From Candidatus Heimdallarchaeota archaeon (GTDB taxonomy: Archaea > Asgardarchaeota > Heimdallarchaeia > Hodarchaeales > LC-3), in NCBI GenBank assembly GCA_027364495.1, contig DAHXPE010000183.1:1-13125 (forward strand): a stretch of 13,125 nt of DNA. Direction: 5' to 3'. Below, one piece after another: positions 1 through 6,900 of this stretch. The position numbers and the translations under genes are program-made. Positions within the stretch are counted from its first letter, which is position 1. Each line of letters opens with the position of its first letter. The notes under the pieces were generated by a model. The model was not told the DNA's origin. It did no database searches and saw only the letters and a list, made by a program, of their open reading frames with translations.

Positions 1-1
1 A

Positions 2-979
2 ACATTAAGTATGCATTGGCAATTACATAAAGGAGGAGCTGAACATTTTAATCTTGCTAAGGCTGCTAACCAAAAAATACCCGTTGCTATTGCAATTGGA
101 GCAGATCCTATTACTATTTATGCTGCTTCAGCCCCACTTCCACCAGATTTTGATGAATATATTTTTTCTTGTTTCATTAGAAATGAACAATTAGAAATTG
201 TTGAGACCATTCAAGGTGGTTTGGAAGTACCAGCTCACAGTGAGATTGTATTAGAAGGATATGTTGATCCCAATGAACCTCTTCAAATAGAAGGTCCTTT
301 TGGGGACCATACTGGCTTTTATTCACTTCAAGATAAGTATCCAGTCTTTCATTTAGAAAGAATTACCATGAAGAAACACCCTGTTTATATTACTACAGTT
401 GTTGGTGTTCCGCCACAAGAAGATTACTTTTTGGGGTACGCAACAGAAAGAATTTTTCTTCCTTTGATGCGTTTGACTCTTCCTGAAATTATTGATTATC
501 ATATGCCTCCCGAAGGTGTTTTCCATAATTTAGTTTTTGTTTCTATTAAAAAGAAATTCCCTGGTCATGCTCGTAAGGTTGTTAATGGTCTTTTTGGTTT
601 AGGTCTGATGATGCTAGCCAAAATAATTGTAATAGTTGACGAGGATGTTAATGTCCAAAATGCCAAAGAAGTTTGGTGGATTACCTTGAATAATATTGAT
701 CCTCAGCGTGATATTTTCTTCACTGAAGGCCCTATGGATGCATTAGATCATTCAAGTAGGAACTTTGCTTATGGATCAAAAATGGGTATCGATGCTACGA
801 CCAAATGGGCTGATGAAGGATTCACACGTAGTTGGCCTAATAAAATAGTAATGAGTCAGGAAACCATTGAATTAGTCAGTAAAAAGTGGCAATCTTATGG
901 AATTATAATTGAACCAAAAGATTTTGAGTTAGCTAATATTTTAGAAAGAAATGGACTATATAAATCAAAAAATAATTAG
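2..979 (+). CDS. ubiD: UbiD family decarboxylase, 5'-truncated by the window edge
   Basis: C-terminal two thirds of a UbiD-type prenylated-FMN decarboxylase, the family that decarboxylates 4-hydroxy-3-polyprenylbenzoate in ubiquinone synthesis or the equivalent futalosine-pathway intermediate (MqnL) in menaquinone synthesis. The reading frame is open from base 2, and the ATG at 11 is only an internal Met in the family motif MHWQLHK. Family signatures in order: VPAHSEIVLEG, then EGPFGDHTGFYS, PPQEDYFLGYATERIF, LPEIIDY (conserved Glu of the prFMN site), KKKFPGHARKV, then DALDHSS and the DATTKWADEG stretch near the C-terminus. UbiD proteins are usually about 450-500 residues; about 325 are present, so roughly 150 N-terminal residues lie outside. 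It ends 11 nt before a UbiA prenyltransferase, which supports a quinone role, but substrate cannot be assigned from sequence alone. Confidence 0.93.
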   Translation, partial: TLSMHWQLHKGGAEHFNLAKAANQKIPVAIAIGADPITIYAASAPLPPDFDEYIFSCFIRNEQLEIVETIQGGLEVPAHSEIVLEGYVDPNEPLQIEGPFGDHTGFYSLQDKYPVFHLERITMKKHPVYITTVVGVPPQEDYFLGYATERIFLPLMRLTLPEIIDYHMPPEGVFHNLVFVSIKKKFPGHARKVVNGLFGLGLMMLAKIIVIVDEDVNVQNAKEVWWITLNNIDPQRDIFFTEGPMDALDHSSRNFAYGSKMGIDATTKWADEGFTRSWPNKIVMSQETIELVSKKWQSYGIIIEPKDFELANILERNGLYKSKNN

Positions 980-989
980 GTTACGTAAC
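980..989. repeat. 10-bp perfect palindrome between ubiD and ubiA
   Basis: GTTACGTAAC is a perfect palindrome. It fills almost the whole 11-nt gap between the UbiD stop codon and the UbiA start codon. It may be a coincidence of an AT-rich spacer or a small operator or translational element; nothing else in the window repeats it as far as I can see. Confidence 0.3.
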
Positions 990-990
990 A

Positions 991-1851
991 ATGTTCGAAA
1001 AAATTAAAGTTTGGGCAAGTTTTATACAACTAAGTCACACCGTATTTAGTGTCCCGTTTGCTTTGATAATTTTCTTTTTAAGTGAAGTCACATTGACTTT
1101 TGATAATATTATCAAATTATCCGTTACTTTACTTCTATTAACATGTCTCAGAGCATCAGGAATGACTTTTAATCGGATTACCGATGTTGAAATCGATCGA
1201 AACAATCCAAGAACAAAACATAGAGAGCTTATATCTGGAAAATTAAGTGTACAGCAAGCATGGATATTTTTAACAATCGTTACGTTTCTATATTTAGTAT
1301 TAGCATTTTCAATAGAATTACCAACTTGGTTCATCGCATTGTGGTTATTTATTATCTGGGGATATTCTCTTTCTAAACAATTCACATGGCTTTGTCACTA
1401 TTGGATTGGTCTATCTCTTGCTGGTGCCCCAATTGGAATGTGGCTGGTTTTTAATAAACCTACATCATTAAATATAATATTTTTTGCTTTAGGAGTATTT
1501 TTTTGGGTATCTGGATTTGATATTATCTATTCCTTACAAGATATGGAGTATGATCGAACACATGCAATAAAATCAATTCCAGTTCGATTTGGCGTCAAAA
1601 ACGCTTTATTAATATCCAGAATAAGCCATGCTCTAACAATAATTTCATTAGTTGCATATGGTATCCTTGAACATACCTTTTTCTGGTATTTTGTTGGAGT
1701 AGCTATTTTTCTAATAGGTTTATTATATGAACAGTCATTAGTTTCTGAAAATAATATCTCTAGAGTGAATAAAGCATTTTTTACAGTAAATGGATTCATT
1801 AGCTTAGGATTCATGCTAATTGTTGGTTTAAATACAATTTTTATTATTTAA
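991..1851 (+). CDS. ubiA: UbiA family prenyltransferase (quinone biosynthesis)
   Basis: Integral-membrane prenyltransferase that attaches a polyprenyl chain to an aromatic acceptor in ubiquinone or menaquinone (MqnP-type) synthesis. Both Asp-rich Mg-diphosphate motifs are intact: N61-x3-D65-x3-D69, followed by the basic loop RNNPRTKHRELISG, and D177-I-I-Y180-x3-D184-x3-D188, followed by KSIPVRFG. The 286-residue length and the many hydrophobic helices are standard for the family, and the C-terminal FFTVNGFISLG stretch fits 4-hydroxybenzoate/MqnP-like members. The ATG is 11 nt after the ubiD stop; an AGGT overlapping that stop is the only Shine-Dalgarno candidate. Membership in the family is clear; the exact acceptor and chain length are inferred only from the UbiD neighbour, which would act on the next intermediate. 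Confidence 0.92.
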   Translation: MFEKIKVWASFIQLSHTVFSVPFALIIFFLSEVTLTFDNIIKLSVTLLLLTCLRASGMTFNRITDVEIDRNNPRTKHRELISGKLSVQQAWIFLTIVTFLYLVLAFSIELPTWFIALWLFIIWGYSLSKQFTWLCHYWIGLSLAGAPIGMWLVFNKPTSLNIIFFALGVFFWVSGFDIIYSLQDMEYDRTHAIKSIPVRFGVKNALLISRISHALTIISLVAYGILEHTFFWYFVGVAIFLIGLLYEQSLVSENNISRVNKAFFTVNGFISLGFMLIVGLNTIFII

Positions 1852-1901
1852 AAATTATTATTACTTATATTTCTCATTGCAATTCTAATTGGAGATTTAT
1901 A

Positions 1902-2873
1902 ATGAAATTATTTATCACAGGTTCTACTGGTGTTTTAGGAAGTAGAACAGTGAAATTACTGCTTAAACAACAACATGAAATTTATGCATTGATTCGTTCG
2001 AAGGATAAAGCCAAAATCCTTAAAGAAAAGGGGATACATCCAATTATTGGAAATTTATATGATAAAGAATTCATGCTAAAAAGTACTAAAGGAATGGATG
2101 GGTTTCTTAATTTAGCATCGAGTGCTCCGAAAAAATTTAATACTAAAGCTAAAGATTGGTCGGATTATAACAAACTTCATGTTGATGCTATTAAAATACT
2201 TGTCTATGTTATTGCAACTAATAAAATTCCTTTCTTTATTCAACATTCCTCACTTCTTAGCTATGGGGATCATGCAGATAAGTGGGTCAATGAAATGGTT
2301 AAATTTACTCGGCCCATTAAAAACACAAATAATTTGACACAGGATTATCTAGATATTTTAGAATCAACTATTAGATGCGAATATATCCTCAATCATATTT
2401 ATGACAATAACTTCCCAAGAATTATTCTTCGGTTTGGAATGATTTACAGCTCTGATTCTGTTCTTACGCAAGAATTCATTGAGCAATTGGAAAAAAATGT
2501 TTTTCCTACCATCAACAAGGGAGAGAGTTATTTAAATTTAATTCATGCTAATGATGCTGCGTCTGCTGTTGTCAAGTGTGTTATGAACTATAAAAATCTT
2601 ATTGGCCAAACCTTCAACATCTCAGATGATAAACCTGTGACGAGTAAAGAATTAACCCATTATCTTGCAAAAAAATTGTTAGCTAAAGAACCAAAAGATG
2701 TCACTCCAATATTAGGAAATAGGCTAGTAGGTAAATTTGAAGCAAATATTCTACTCTCATCTTTTAGAAACAACAATGATAAATTTAAACAAATAACTGA
2801 TTGGAATCCTAAATATAAATCGTACAAAGAAGGGTTTGATGAGGTTTTAGATGATTTAAAAGCCAATAATTAA
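1902..2873 (+). CDS. Atypical extended SDR / NAD-dependent epimerase-like protein
   Basis: A 323-residue Rossmann protein of the extended short-chain dehydrogenase/reductase group. The nucleotide-binding G7-x2-G10-x2-G13 (ITGSTGVLGSR) is intact, as are an HSSLLSYG strand/Ser region around 115-122 and the C-terminal LIHANDAASAV motif around 213-222. Where the catalytic Tyr-x3-Lys should lie (before the conserved Glu160), the sequence reads ILESTIRCE, so the Tyr position is Ile152 and the Lys position is Thr156. It may bind NAD(P) without classical SDR chemistry, or belong to the atypical NmrA-like class. The start is supported by GGAGAT at 1891-1896, 5 nt before the ATG. It lies 50 nt after ubiA and is probably co-transcribed, but no link to quinone synthesis is demonstrable. 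Confidence 0.85.
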   Translation: MKLFITGSTGVLGSRTVKLLLKQQHEIYALIRSKDKAKILKEKGIHPIIGNLYDKEFMLKSTKGMDGFLNLASSAPKKFNTKAKDWSDYNKLHVDAIKILVYVIATNKIPFFIQHSSLLSYGDHADKWVNEMVKFTRPIKNTNNLTQDYLDILESTIRCEYILNHIYDNNFPRIILRFGMIYSSDSVLTQEFIEQLEKNVFPTINKGESYLNLIHANDAASAVVKCVMNYKNLIGQTFNISDDKPVTSKELTHYLAKKLLAKEPKDVTPILGNRLVGKFEANILLSSFRNNNDKFKQITDWNPKYKSYKEGFDEVLDDLKANN

Positions 2874-2915
2874 ATGATGGAACAAATAATCATAATAGCT
2901 AGATATTAAAATAAT

Positions 2916-2933
2916 CTTATTTTTACTTTTTTC
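2916..2933 (+). terminator. T-rich archaeal-type terminator after the SDR gene
   Basis: Two adjoining T-tracts (CTTATTTTTACTTTTTTC) lie about 40 nt after the SDR stop without a strong preceding stem. This is the usual look of an archaeal U-tract terminator. It would end the ubiD-ubiA-SDR transcript. In such AT-rich DNA the call is only moderate. Confidence 0.4.
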
Positions 2934-2971
2934 AGAAAAAATTTTTAAAAATTAAAATTTATGAGTTGAAA

Positions 2972-2981
2972 TTAATATATA
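2972..2981 (+). promoter_or_regulatory. Possible TATA box for the CPBP protease gene
   Basis: TTAATATATA resembles an archaeal TATA element. It would place transcription start near 3005 and leave a leader of about 40 nt before the protease gene. TATA-like strings are common in this composition, so this is tentative. Confidence 0.3.
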
Positions 2982-3039
2982 GCGCTTATTTACCCTTTAA
3001 TTATTTAATAGTGTAATAATTAATAAAATATTGTAATTA

Positions 3040-4347
3040 GTGAACAACATGAGTATTAATGACGAAAATGATACTAATTCTATTAAAAACTTAGAAAATA
3101 ATGATATAAATGTAATAGTTGGAACTATTTTACTCTTTTTTTCATTTATAATGGTATTGTTTAGTATTTTTGGAACTAATCTAATACCTATGGATTTAAA
3201 CTTTATCTTATTGGATATTGTTGTACTCATAAATTTGCTTGGCTATGCCTTGGTTCTTTTGCCGATAATCCCTGATCGGTTAAAATATATTTTTGAGATG
3301 GATCACCCTTTTTCAGGATGGATAATTCTTCCATTATCTTTTATTCTTTCAGTTATATTTATTACCCTTATAACTGATCTTAAAGAAACATCTAATCTGT
3401 CTAATCCTGTTATTATATTAAAATATCTATTATATATCATTGTGCCAATTACTATTGTTTCATTAACGAAAATAGATGCCTTAAGATTTTTTTTTAAAAA
3501 TAAAATTATTGATCTGATTCTGTATTTATTTATATTATTTTGGGTATGGTGGGGAATAGAATTTACCAATGATATAAATCTATTTCCAGATTTAGTTAAA
3601 GGATTCGGTTATTTATTAAATTTGTTGGCCATAGCAACTTTAACTTGGAGTTTTTTTGTTTTAAATGATTATGAAATACAACGCTCGTTTACAAAATTAT
3701 TCACGATTTCAAATTTTAAAATTATCTTAAGTTTTTTAGCAATTTTATTAATAATTATTGTTCCAATCGGATTATATGTTTCGTTTTTGAAAATTAATTT
3801 TGTTAATTTAACAAGCAAAGGATTCTTTGGATACCTAGGATATATATTCCTGGCTGTAGTCGGAGTTTTTTTAGTACAAGGAATAGGTGAAGAATTACTG
3901 TTTCGAGGATTTTTTTATTTTACATTGATGAATAAAATAAAACAATTTTCTGAGAAAGCAAGAGGATATATTATGGTTATTTTATTCTTCTTTGTCGCTA
4001 GTTTAATAGCTTTGACCCCTTATATTGGATTGGCTAATCCTATTAAAAGCGGTATAGTTGAAAGTGGTGTAATACCATTAAAAACAATTTATCCTGTTAT
4101 TGCAATAATTTATTTTGCTATTGGTATAATTCTTATGATTAAAACGAAAAACATATCATACGCTATGGTACTTTGGTCATCAATGTTATTTGGATGGGCG
4201 CATTTTGAAGATTGGAGATATTTGATCTTTGCTACCGTTGCAGGACTCGGATACTGTGAAACATACAAAAGAACAGATAATCTTTTTGCTGCATCGGTTC
4301 TACACATGCTGGTTGATGTTATTTGGGGAGCTATACTTACCACATAA
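3040..4347 (+). CDS. CPBP family intramembrane metalloprotease (CAAX/Abi-like)
   Basis: Polytopic membrane protein of 435 residues whose C-terminal third carries all three CPBP (type II CAAX protease, Abi) motifs: E284-E285-x3-R289 (GIGEELLFRG), F384-x3-H388 (MLFGWAH) and H422-x3-D426 (LHMLVDVIWG). Family members are glutamate/metal-dependent intramembrane proteases processing prenylated proteins or membrane substrates. The first ~280 residues add several membrane helices without recognised motifs. Motif 1 and motif 2 are about 100 residues apart, whereas I expect about 30-40 in typical members; the extra segment (about 310-370) contains two hydrophobic stretches. The GTG at 3040 and the ATG at 3049 (three residues later) are both possible starts; neither has a clear ribosome-binding site. 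It is a single-gene unit. The substrate is unknown. Confidence 0.85.
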   Translation: MNNMSINDENDTNSIKNLENNDINVIVGTILLFFSFIMVLFSIFGTNLIPMDLNFILLDIVVLINLLGYALVLLPIIPDRLKYIFEMDHPFSGWIILPLSFILSVIFITLITDLKETSNLSNPVIILKYLLYIIVPITIVSLTKIDALRFFFKNKIIDLILYLFILFWVWWGIEFTNDINLFPDLVKGFGYLLNLLAIATLTWSFFVLNDYEIQRSFTKLFTISNFKIILSFLAILLIIIVPIGLYVSFLKINFVNLTSKGFFGYLGYIFLAVVGVFLVQGIGEELLFRGFFYFTLMNKIKQFSEKARGYIMVILFFFVASLIALTPYIGLANPIKSGIVESGVIPLKTIYPVIAIIYFAIGIILMIKTKNISYAMVLWSSMLFGWAHFEDWRYLIFATVAGLGYCETYKRTDNLFAASVLHMLVDVIWGAILTT

Positions 4348-4400
4348 GTCTCATGAAAAATTTAGAGATAAATTCATATACTATCATCTAAATGGATATA

Positions 4401-4429
4401 TTCTTTTTTTATTATAAAGACTATTTTTT
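4401..4429 (+). terminator. Double T-tract terminator after the CPBP gene
   Basis: Runs of T at 4404-4410 and 4424-4429 lie 55-80 nt after the CPBP stop in the convergent spacer with the GTPase gene. They look like archaeal U-tract termination sites on the + strand. Confidence 0.4.
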
Positions 4430-4488
4430 GCCTCTCCAAATTCTTATACGACTCCCAATGCTTATAATTAATATTATTAATAAATGTG

Positions 4489-5001
4489 TTAATATGCATT
4501 AACAATGCTTTGTACTAAGTCCTGAAGTGCATCGTGGACTTTAATACCTGTTTTAGCCGACACACTAAAATATTTTTTAACGTGATTTTGGACCAAAAAG
4601 CCATTTATTTCAGCATTACTGATAGAAATGTAATCCTCCATATCGTCTTTATTTCCAAGAACTAATAAAGGTTTTTCACCAACAATATTGTAAAATTCTT
4701 TGATCCAACCGTTTAGTTTTGAAAGAGTATCTTTACGAGTCAGGTCAAATACTGCAATAGCAGCCTCTGCACCACGATAAAAAATATCGCGTACAACCCT
4801 GAATTGTTCTTGTCCTGCAATATCCCAAAAAACCACTTCATATGTTTTATTACTTCCATCATTTTTCTGAATTGGAAACCTGACTGCAATAGGATCCATT
4901 CCTATGGTCATTAAATAACTTGTATCAAATTTATTTTCTGAAAGTCGTCTAATCAGGCTTGTCTTACCAACACCTGCTTCACCGATTACAACTAATTTCA
5001 T
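4489..5001 (-). CDS. Ras/Rab-like small GTPase
   Basis: A 170-residue single-domain small GTPase with all five G motifs: P-loop GEAGVGKT (7-14), switch I Thr32 in MTIGMD, Walker B/switch II WDIAGQEQF (59-67, with the Gln64 used for hydrolysis in Ras-type enzymes), NKDD (117-120) for guanine recognition and SAKTG (148-152). It looks catalytically competent. The C-terminus ends SIVNAY with no Cys or CAAX box, so it is not expected to be prenylated. Such Ras/Rab/Arf-like proteins are abundant in Asgard archaea, the main taxonomic clue here. The ATG follows the GH57 stop by 14 nt, with AAGGA overlapping that stop, so the two genes form an operon. Its partner or effector is unknown; linkage to GH57 suggests a shared process, but this is inference. 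Confidence 0.93.
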   Translation of the reverse strand: MKLVVIGEAGVGKTSLIRRLSENKFDTSYLMTIGMDPIAVRFPIQKNDGSNKTYEVVFWDIAGQEQFRVVRDIFYRGAEAAIAVFDLTRKDTLSKLNGWIKEFYNIVGEKPLLVLGNKDDMEDYISISNAEINGFLVQNHVKKYFSVSAKTGIKVHDALQDLVQSIVNAY

Positions 5002-5015
5002 TATTTTGAAATTCC

Positions 5016-6224
5016 TTATTCGAGTTTTAAGATTAATTCTGCCTGTAAATTCAATAATTCTTGAAGGGTTGATGTGAAAGTTTTATAAATATCTTTATTT
5101 TTAGCTGAATTTGGTAGTGAACGCCGAGCGTTAACTGCTGATAAAAATACTTCGTTTAAACCTCGTATAATCATATCTGGCGAATACCAGGGTCTTTTTG
5201 AAGCCCACCAAAGTTGACAGGAATGTTGTCCTCGGTCAAGTAAGGTTCTTGCAACATCATAATAATGCCTTTGCTCTTCATTTGCTTCACTTTGCCATTG
5301 TTGTGCAGTGGTTACGAGTGAAATTGTCTTCATAATAATTTTGTGTTGTAGAATATGAACATCATTATCAGGGTGAAACCAAAGAGGTAATGGAGCATTA
5401 TAATTTAAATCTCCTATATCTGTCGACCAGCTTGATGCTTTGGGTTCGATAACTTCTTGTTTCGGAAATTTGCTCATTAATTCACTGATAGTTACCATTT
5501 TAATATCATTTCGTTTTTGTAATTCAGCAAACAATGGATTTAGAAATGTTTCAAAACTATTTTTGACATGATGACCGTGTGTTTCTCCATCCTGTGCAAT
5601 TATAACATAATAATCTTCAGAAGTATTTCTATATTTAAGTTGATCAATAAATTCTAGAAAACCTGTTTTCCCAAAAGAAATATTATTAGAAATCCGATCG
5701 TCACGAAAAACCACAGCTAATCCCTCTTTTGTCTGGTGAAAGGTTGTTGTTGGAAAAATAGAATGCGGGTTTCCTATTCCGCTCATAGCTACCCATTCAT
5801 AGCCTGTCTCCTTAATTAAAGGAAAGATTTCTTTTGAAACAGCCATTTCTGGAGGAAAAAAGCCTTTAGGTTGATAAGATTTTCCAAAATACTGTCTATT
5901 AGTCTCTTCATTAAGTTTTATTTGACGCCTGATTTCAGCAGGAGGTGTTAAAGGTAAAAGTGCATGATATTTTGATGATCCAGTAAATTCTATTTGACCG
6001 TTATACGCTAGAAGGCTTAAATCAGTAATTATATCATTAAATCCATAATCATCGAGCTGTTCTGTAAGTGTTGCATTAATATTAAGAGTTATTTTAGCAT
6101 TGGGGAATTTTTTTAGCGATTGGACTAAAGGGCGATAACATTCATTCGCTACTTGTTTTATAACGGGGGCAATTTGAATAGGAGGTTGATAGATATGCAA
6201 AAGGAGAGAAAAATAAACTACCAT
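5016..6224 (-). CDS. Glycoside hydrolase family 57 protein (alpha-glucan-active enzyme)
   Basis: A 402-residue GH57 (beta/alpha)7-barrel protein. Conserved regions in order: HIYQPP (10-15), the GQIEFTGSSKYHALLPL stretch (76-92), GFFPPEMAVS (121-130) with Glu126 as candidate nucleophile, AQDGETHGHH (210-219) with Asp212 as candidate acid/base, and a Trp-rich GQHSCQLWWASKRPWYSP segment (332-349). GH57 enzymes act on alpha-glucans as amylases, amylopullulanases, branching enzymes or 4-alpha-glucanotransferases; length and motifs do not decide which. There is no signal peptide, so the enzyme should be cytosolic, suggesting turnover of stored glycogen-like polymer or glycan intermediates. It is the first gene of an operon with the small GTPase. 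No clear ribosome-binding site precedes the ATG, consistent with a leaderless or short-leader mRNA. Confidence 0.9.
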   Translation of the reverse strand: MVVYFSLLLHIYQPPIQIAPVIKQVANECYRPLVQSLKKFPNAKITLNINATLTEQLDDYGFNDIITDLSLLAYNGQIEFTGSSKYHALLPLTPPAEIRRQIKLNEETNRQYFGKSYQPKGFFPPEMAVSKEIFPLIKETGYEWVAMSGIGNPHSIFPTTTFHQTKEGLAVVFRDDRISNNISFGKTGFLEFIDQLKYRNTSEDYYVIIAQDGETHGHHVKNSFETFLNPLFAELQKRNDIKMVTISELMSKFPKQEVIEPKASSWSTDIGDLNYNAPLPLWFHPDNDVHILQHKIIMKTISLVTTAQQWQSEANEEQRHYYDVARTLLDRGQHSCQLWWASKRPWYSPDMIIRGLNEVFLSAVNARRSLPNSAKNKDIYKTFTSTLQELLNLQAELILKLE

Positions 6225-6387
6225 TTTCTTTTTTCACGTTCATTTAGACAGAATTTTCTCATGTTTTTTATGTTACGAAAACACTTTATGTGAAAAAAAT
6301 AAACTATATTGACTTAAAAAAATAAATTAATTAGGAAAAGGAAAAAATATTGAGACAAATTGGTCCAAAAGTTACAATTGTATATGA

Positions 6388-6742
6388 GAATATTTAGGTG
6401 TATCAACTAAAAAAATACGAAGATGGGGAGAAGGGGAAAAATACAAGAAAAAATGAGAACAGAAAGCAATCATAGGAGATATTAAGTAGGAGAAATAGAA
6501 GGAATAAAAAGAAAAATGATGGGATTAGAAAGGAAGGAAAATGAAATATTAGAAAGAGAAAAGATTGCACTAATATATGTAAGAGTATCAACAGGGGATC
6601 AAAAGGAATATTTAGTTGACAACTAGCACTCTTAGAAAAAGAAGCTGAAAGAGATGGGTATCGGATAAAAGGAATATATAAAGATATAAGGATAGAATCT
6701 TTAATAGGAGTGATTAAAATGAAGGATATTATATCTTTATAA
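6388..6742 (+). pseudogene. Decayed IS607-type serine recombinase (TnpA) remnant
   Basis: Reconstructed over three frames. At 6388-6453 an HTH fragment reads EYLGVSTKKIRRWGEGEKYK, like the MerR-type head of IS607 TnpA. After a -1 shift, 6456-6623 gives RTESNHRRY, an in-frame TAA at 6483 and VGEIEG, then at 6567 ALIYVRVSTGDQ, the catalytic-Ser motif of serine recombinases. After a second -1 shift, 6623-6742 gives LALLEKEAERDGYRIKGIYK before ending. The catalytic domain is cut short and the DxxSGxN/R region is degraded. Two frameshifts and an internal stop mean it is dead. No tnpB gene follows. The + strand is strikingly purine-rich from 6410 to 6560, unlike its neighbours, consistent with a foreign insertion. 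The left boundary is uncertain. Confidence 0.8.
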
Positions 6743-6802
6743 CTTTCATATAAAAATACATTTAATAATCCAAGTACAAAGATTTTAAGTATTCCATCTG
6801 AG

Positions 6803-6810
6803 TATAAATT
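6803..6810 (+). promoter_or_regulatory. Possible TATA box for the DUF285 surface protein
   Basis: TATAAATT, followed closely by a second TTTATAATT, lies about 95 nt before the chosen ATG at 6901. It sits between the recombinase remnant and the surface gene and is the only reasonable TATA-like element there. Tentative. Confidence 0.28.
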
Positions 6811-6900
6811 ATTTATAATTGGAAGAATTTCAAGCTTTATTTGAGAATAATAGAATATCTTAAATTTAAATTGAAATTAGAAAAAGGATGTAAAAACAAG

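Noticed and set aside
6403..6591. Phe/Leu-rich 62-codon frame on the - strand
   Set aside because: It is the complement of the purine-rich recombinase remnant; its hydrophobicity is a composition effect.
6841..6900. TTG at 6841 as start of the DUF285 protein
   Set aside because: It would place 20 charged residues before the signal sequence, and no ribosome-binding site supports it.
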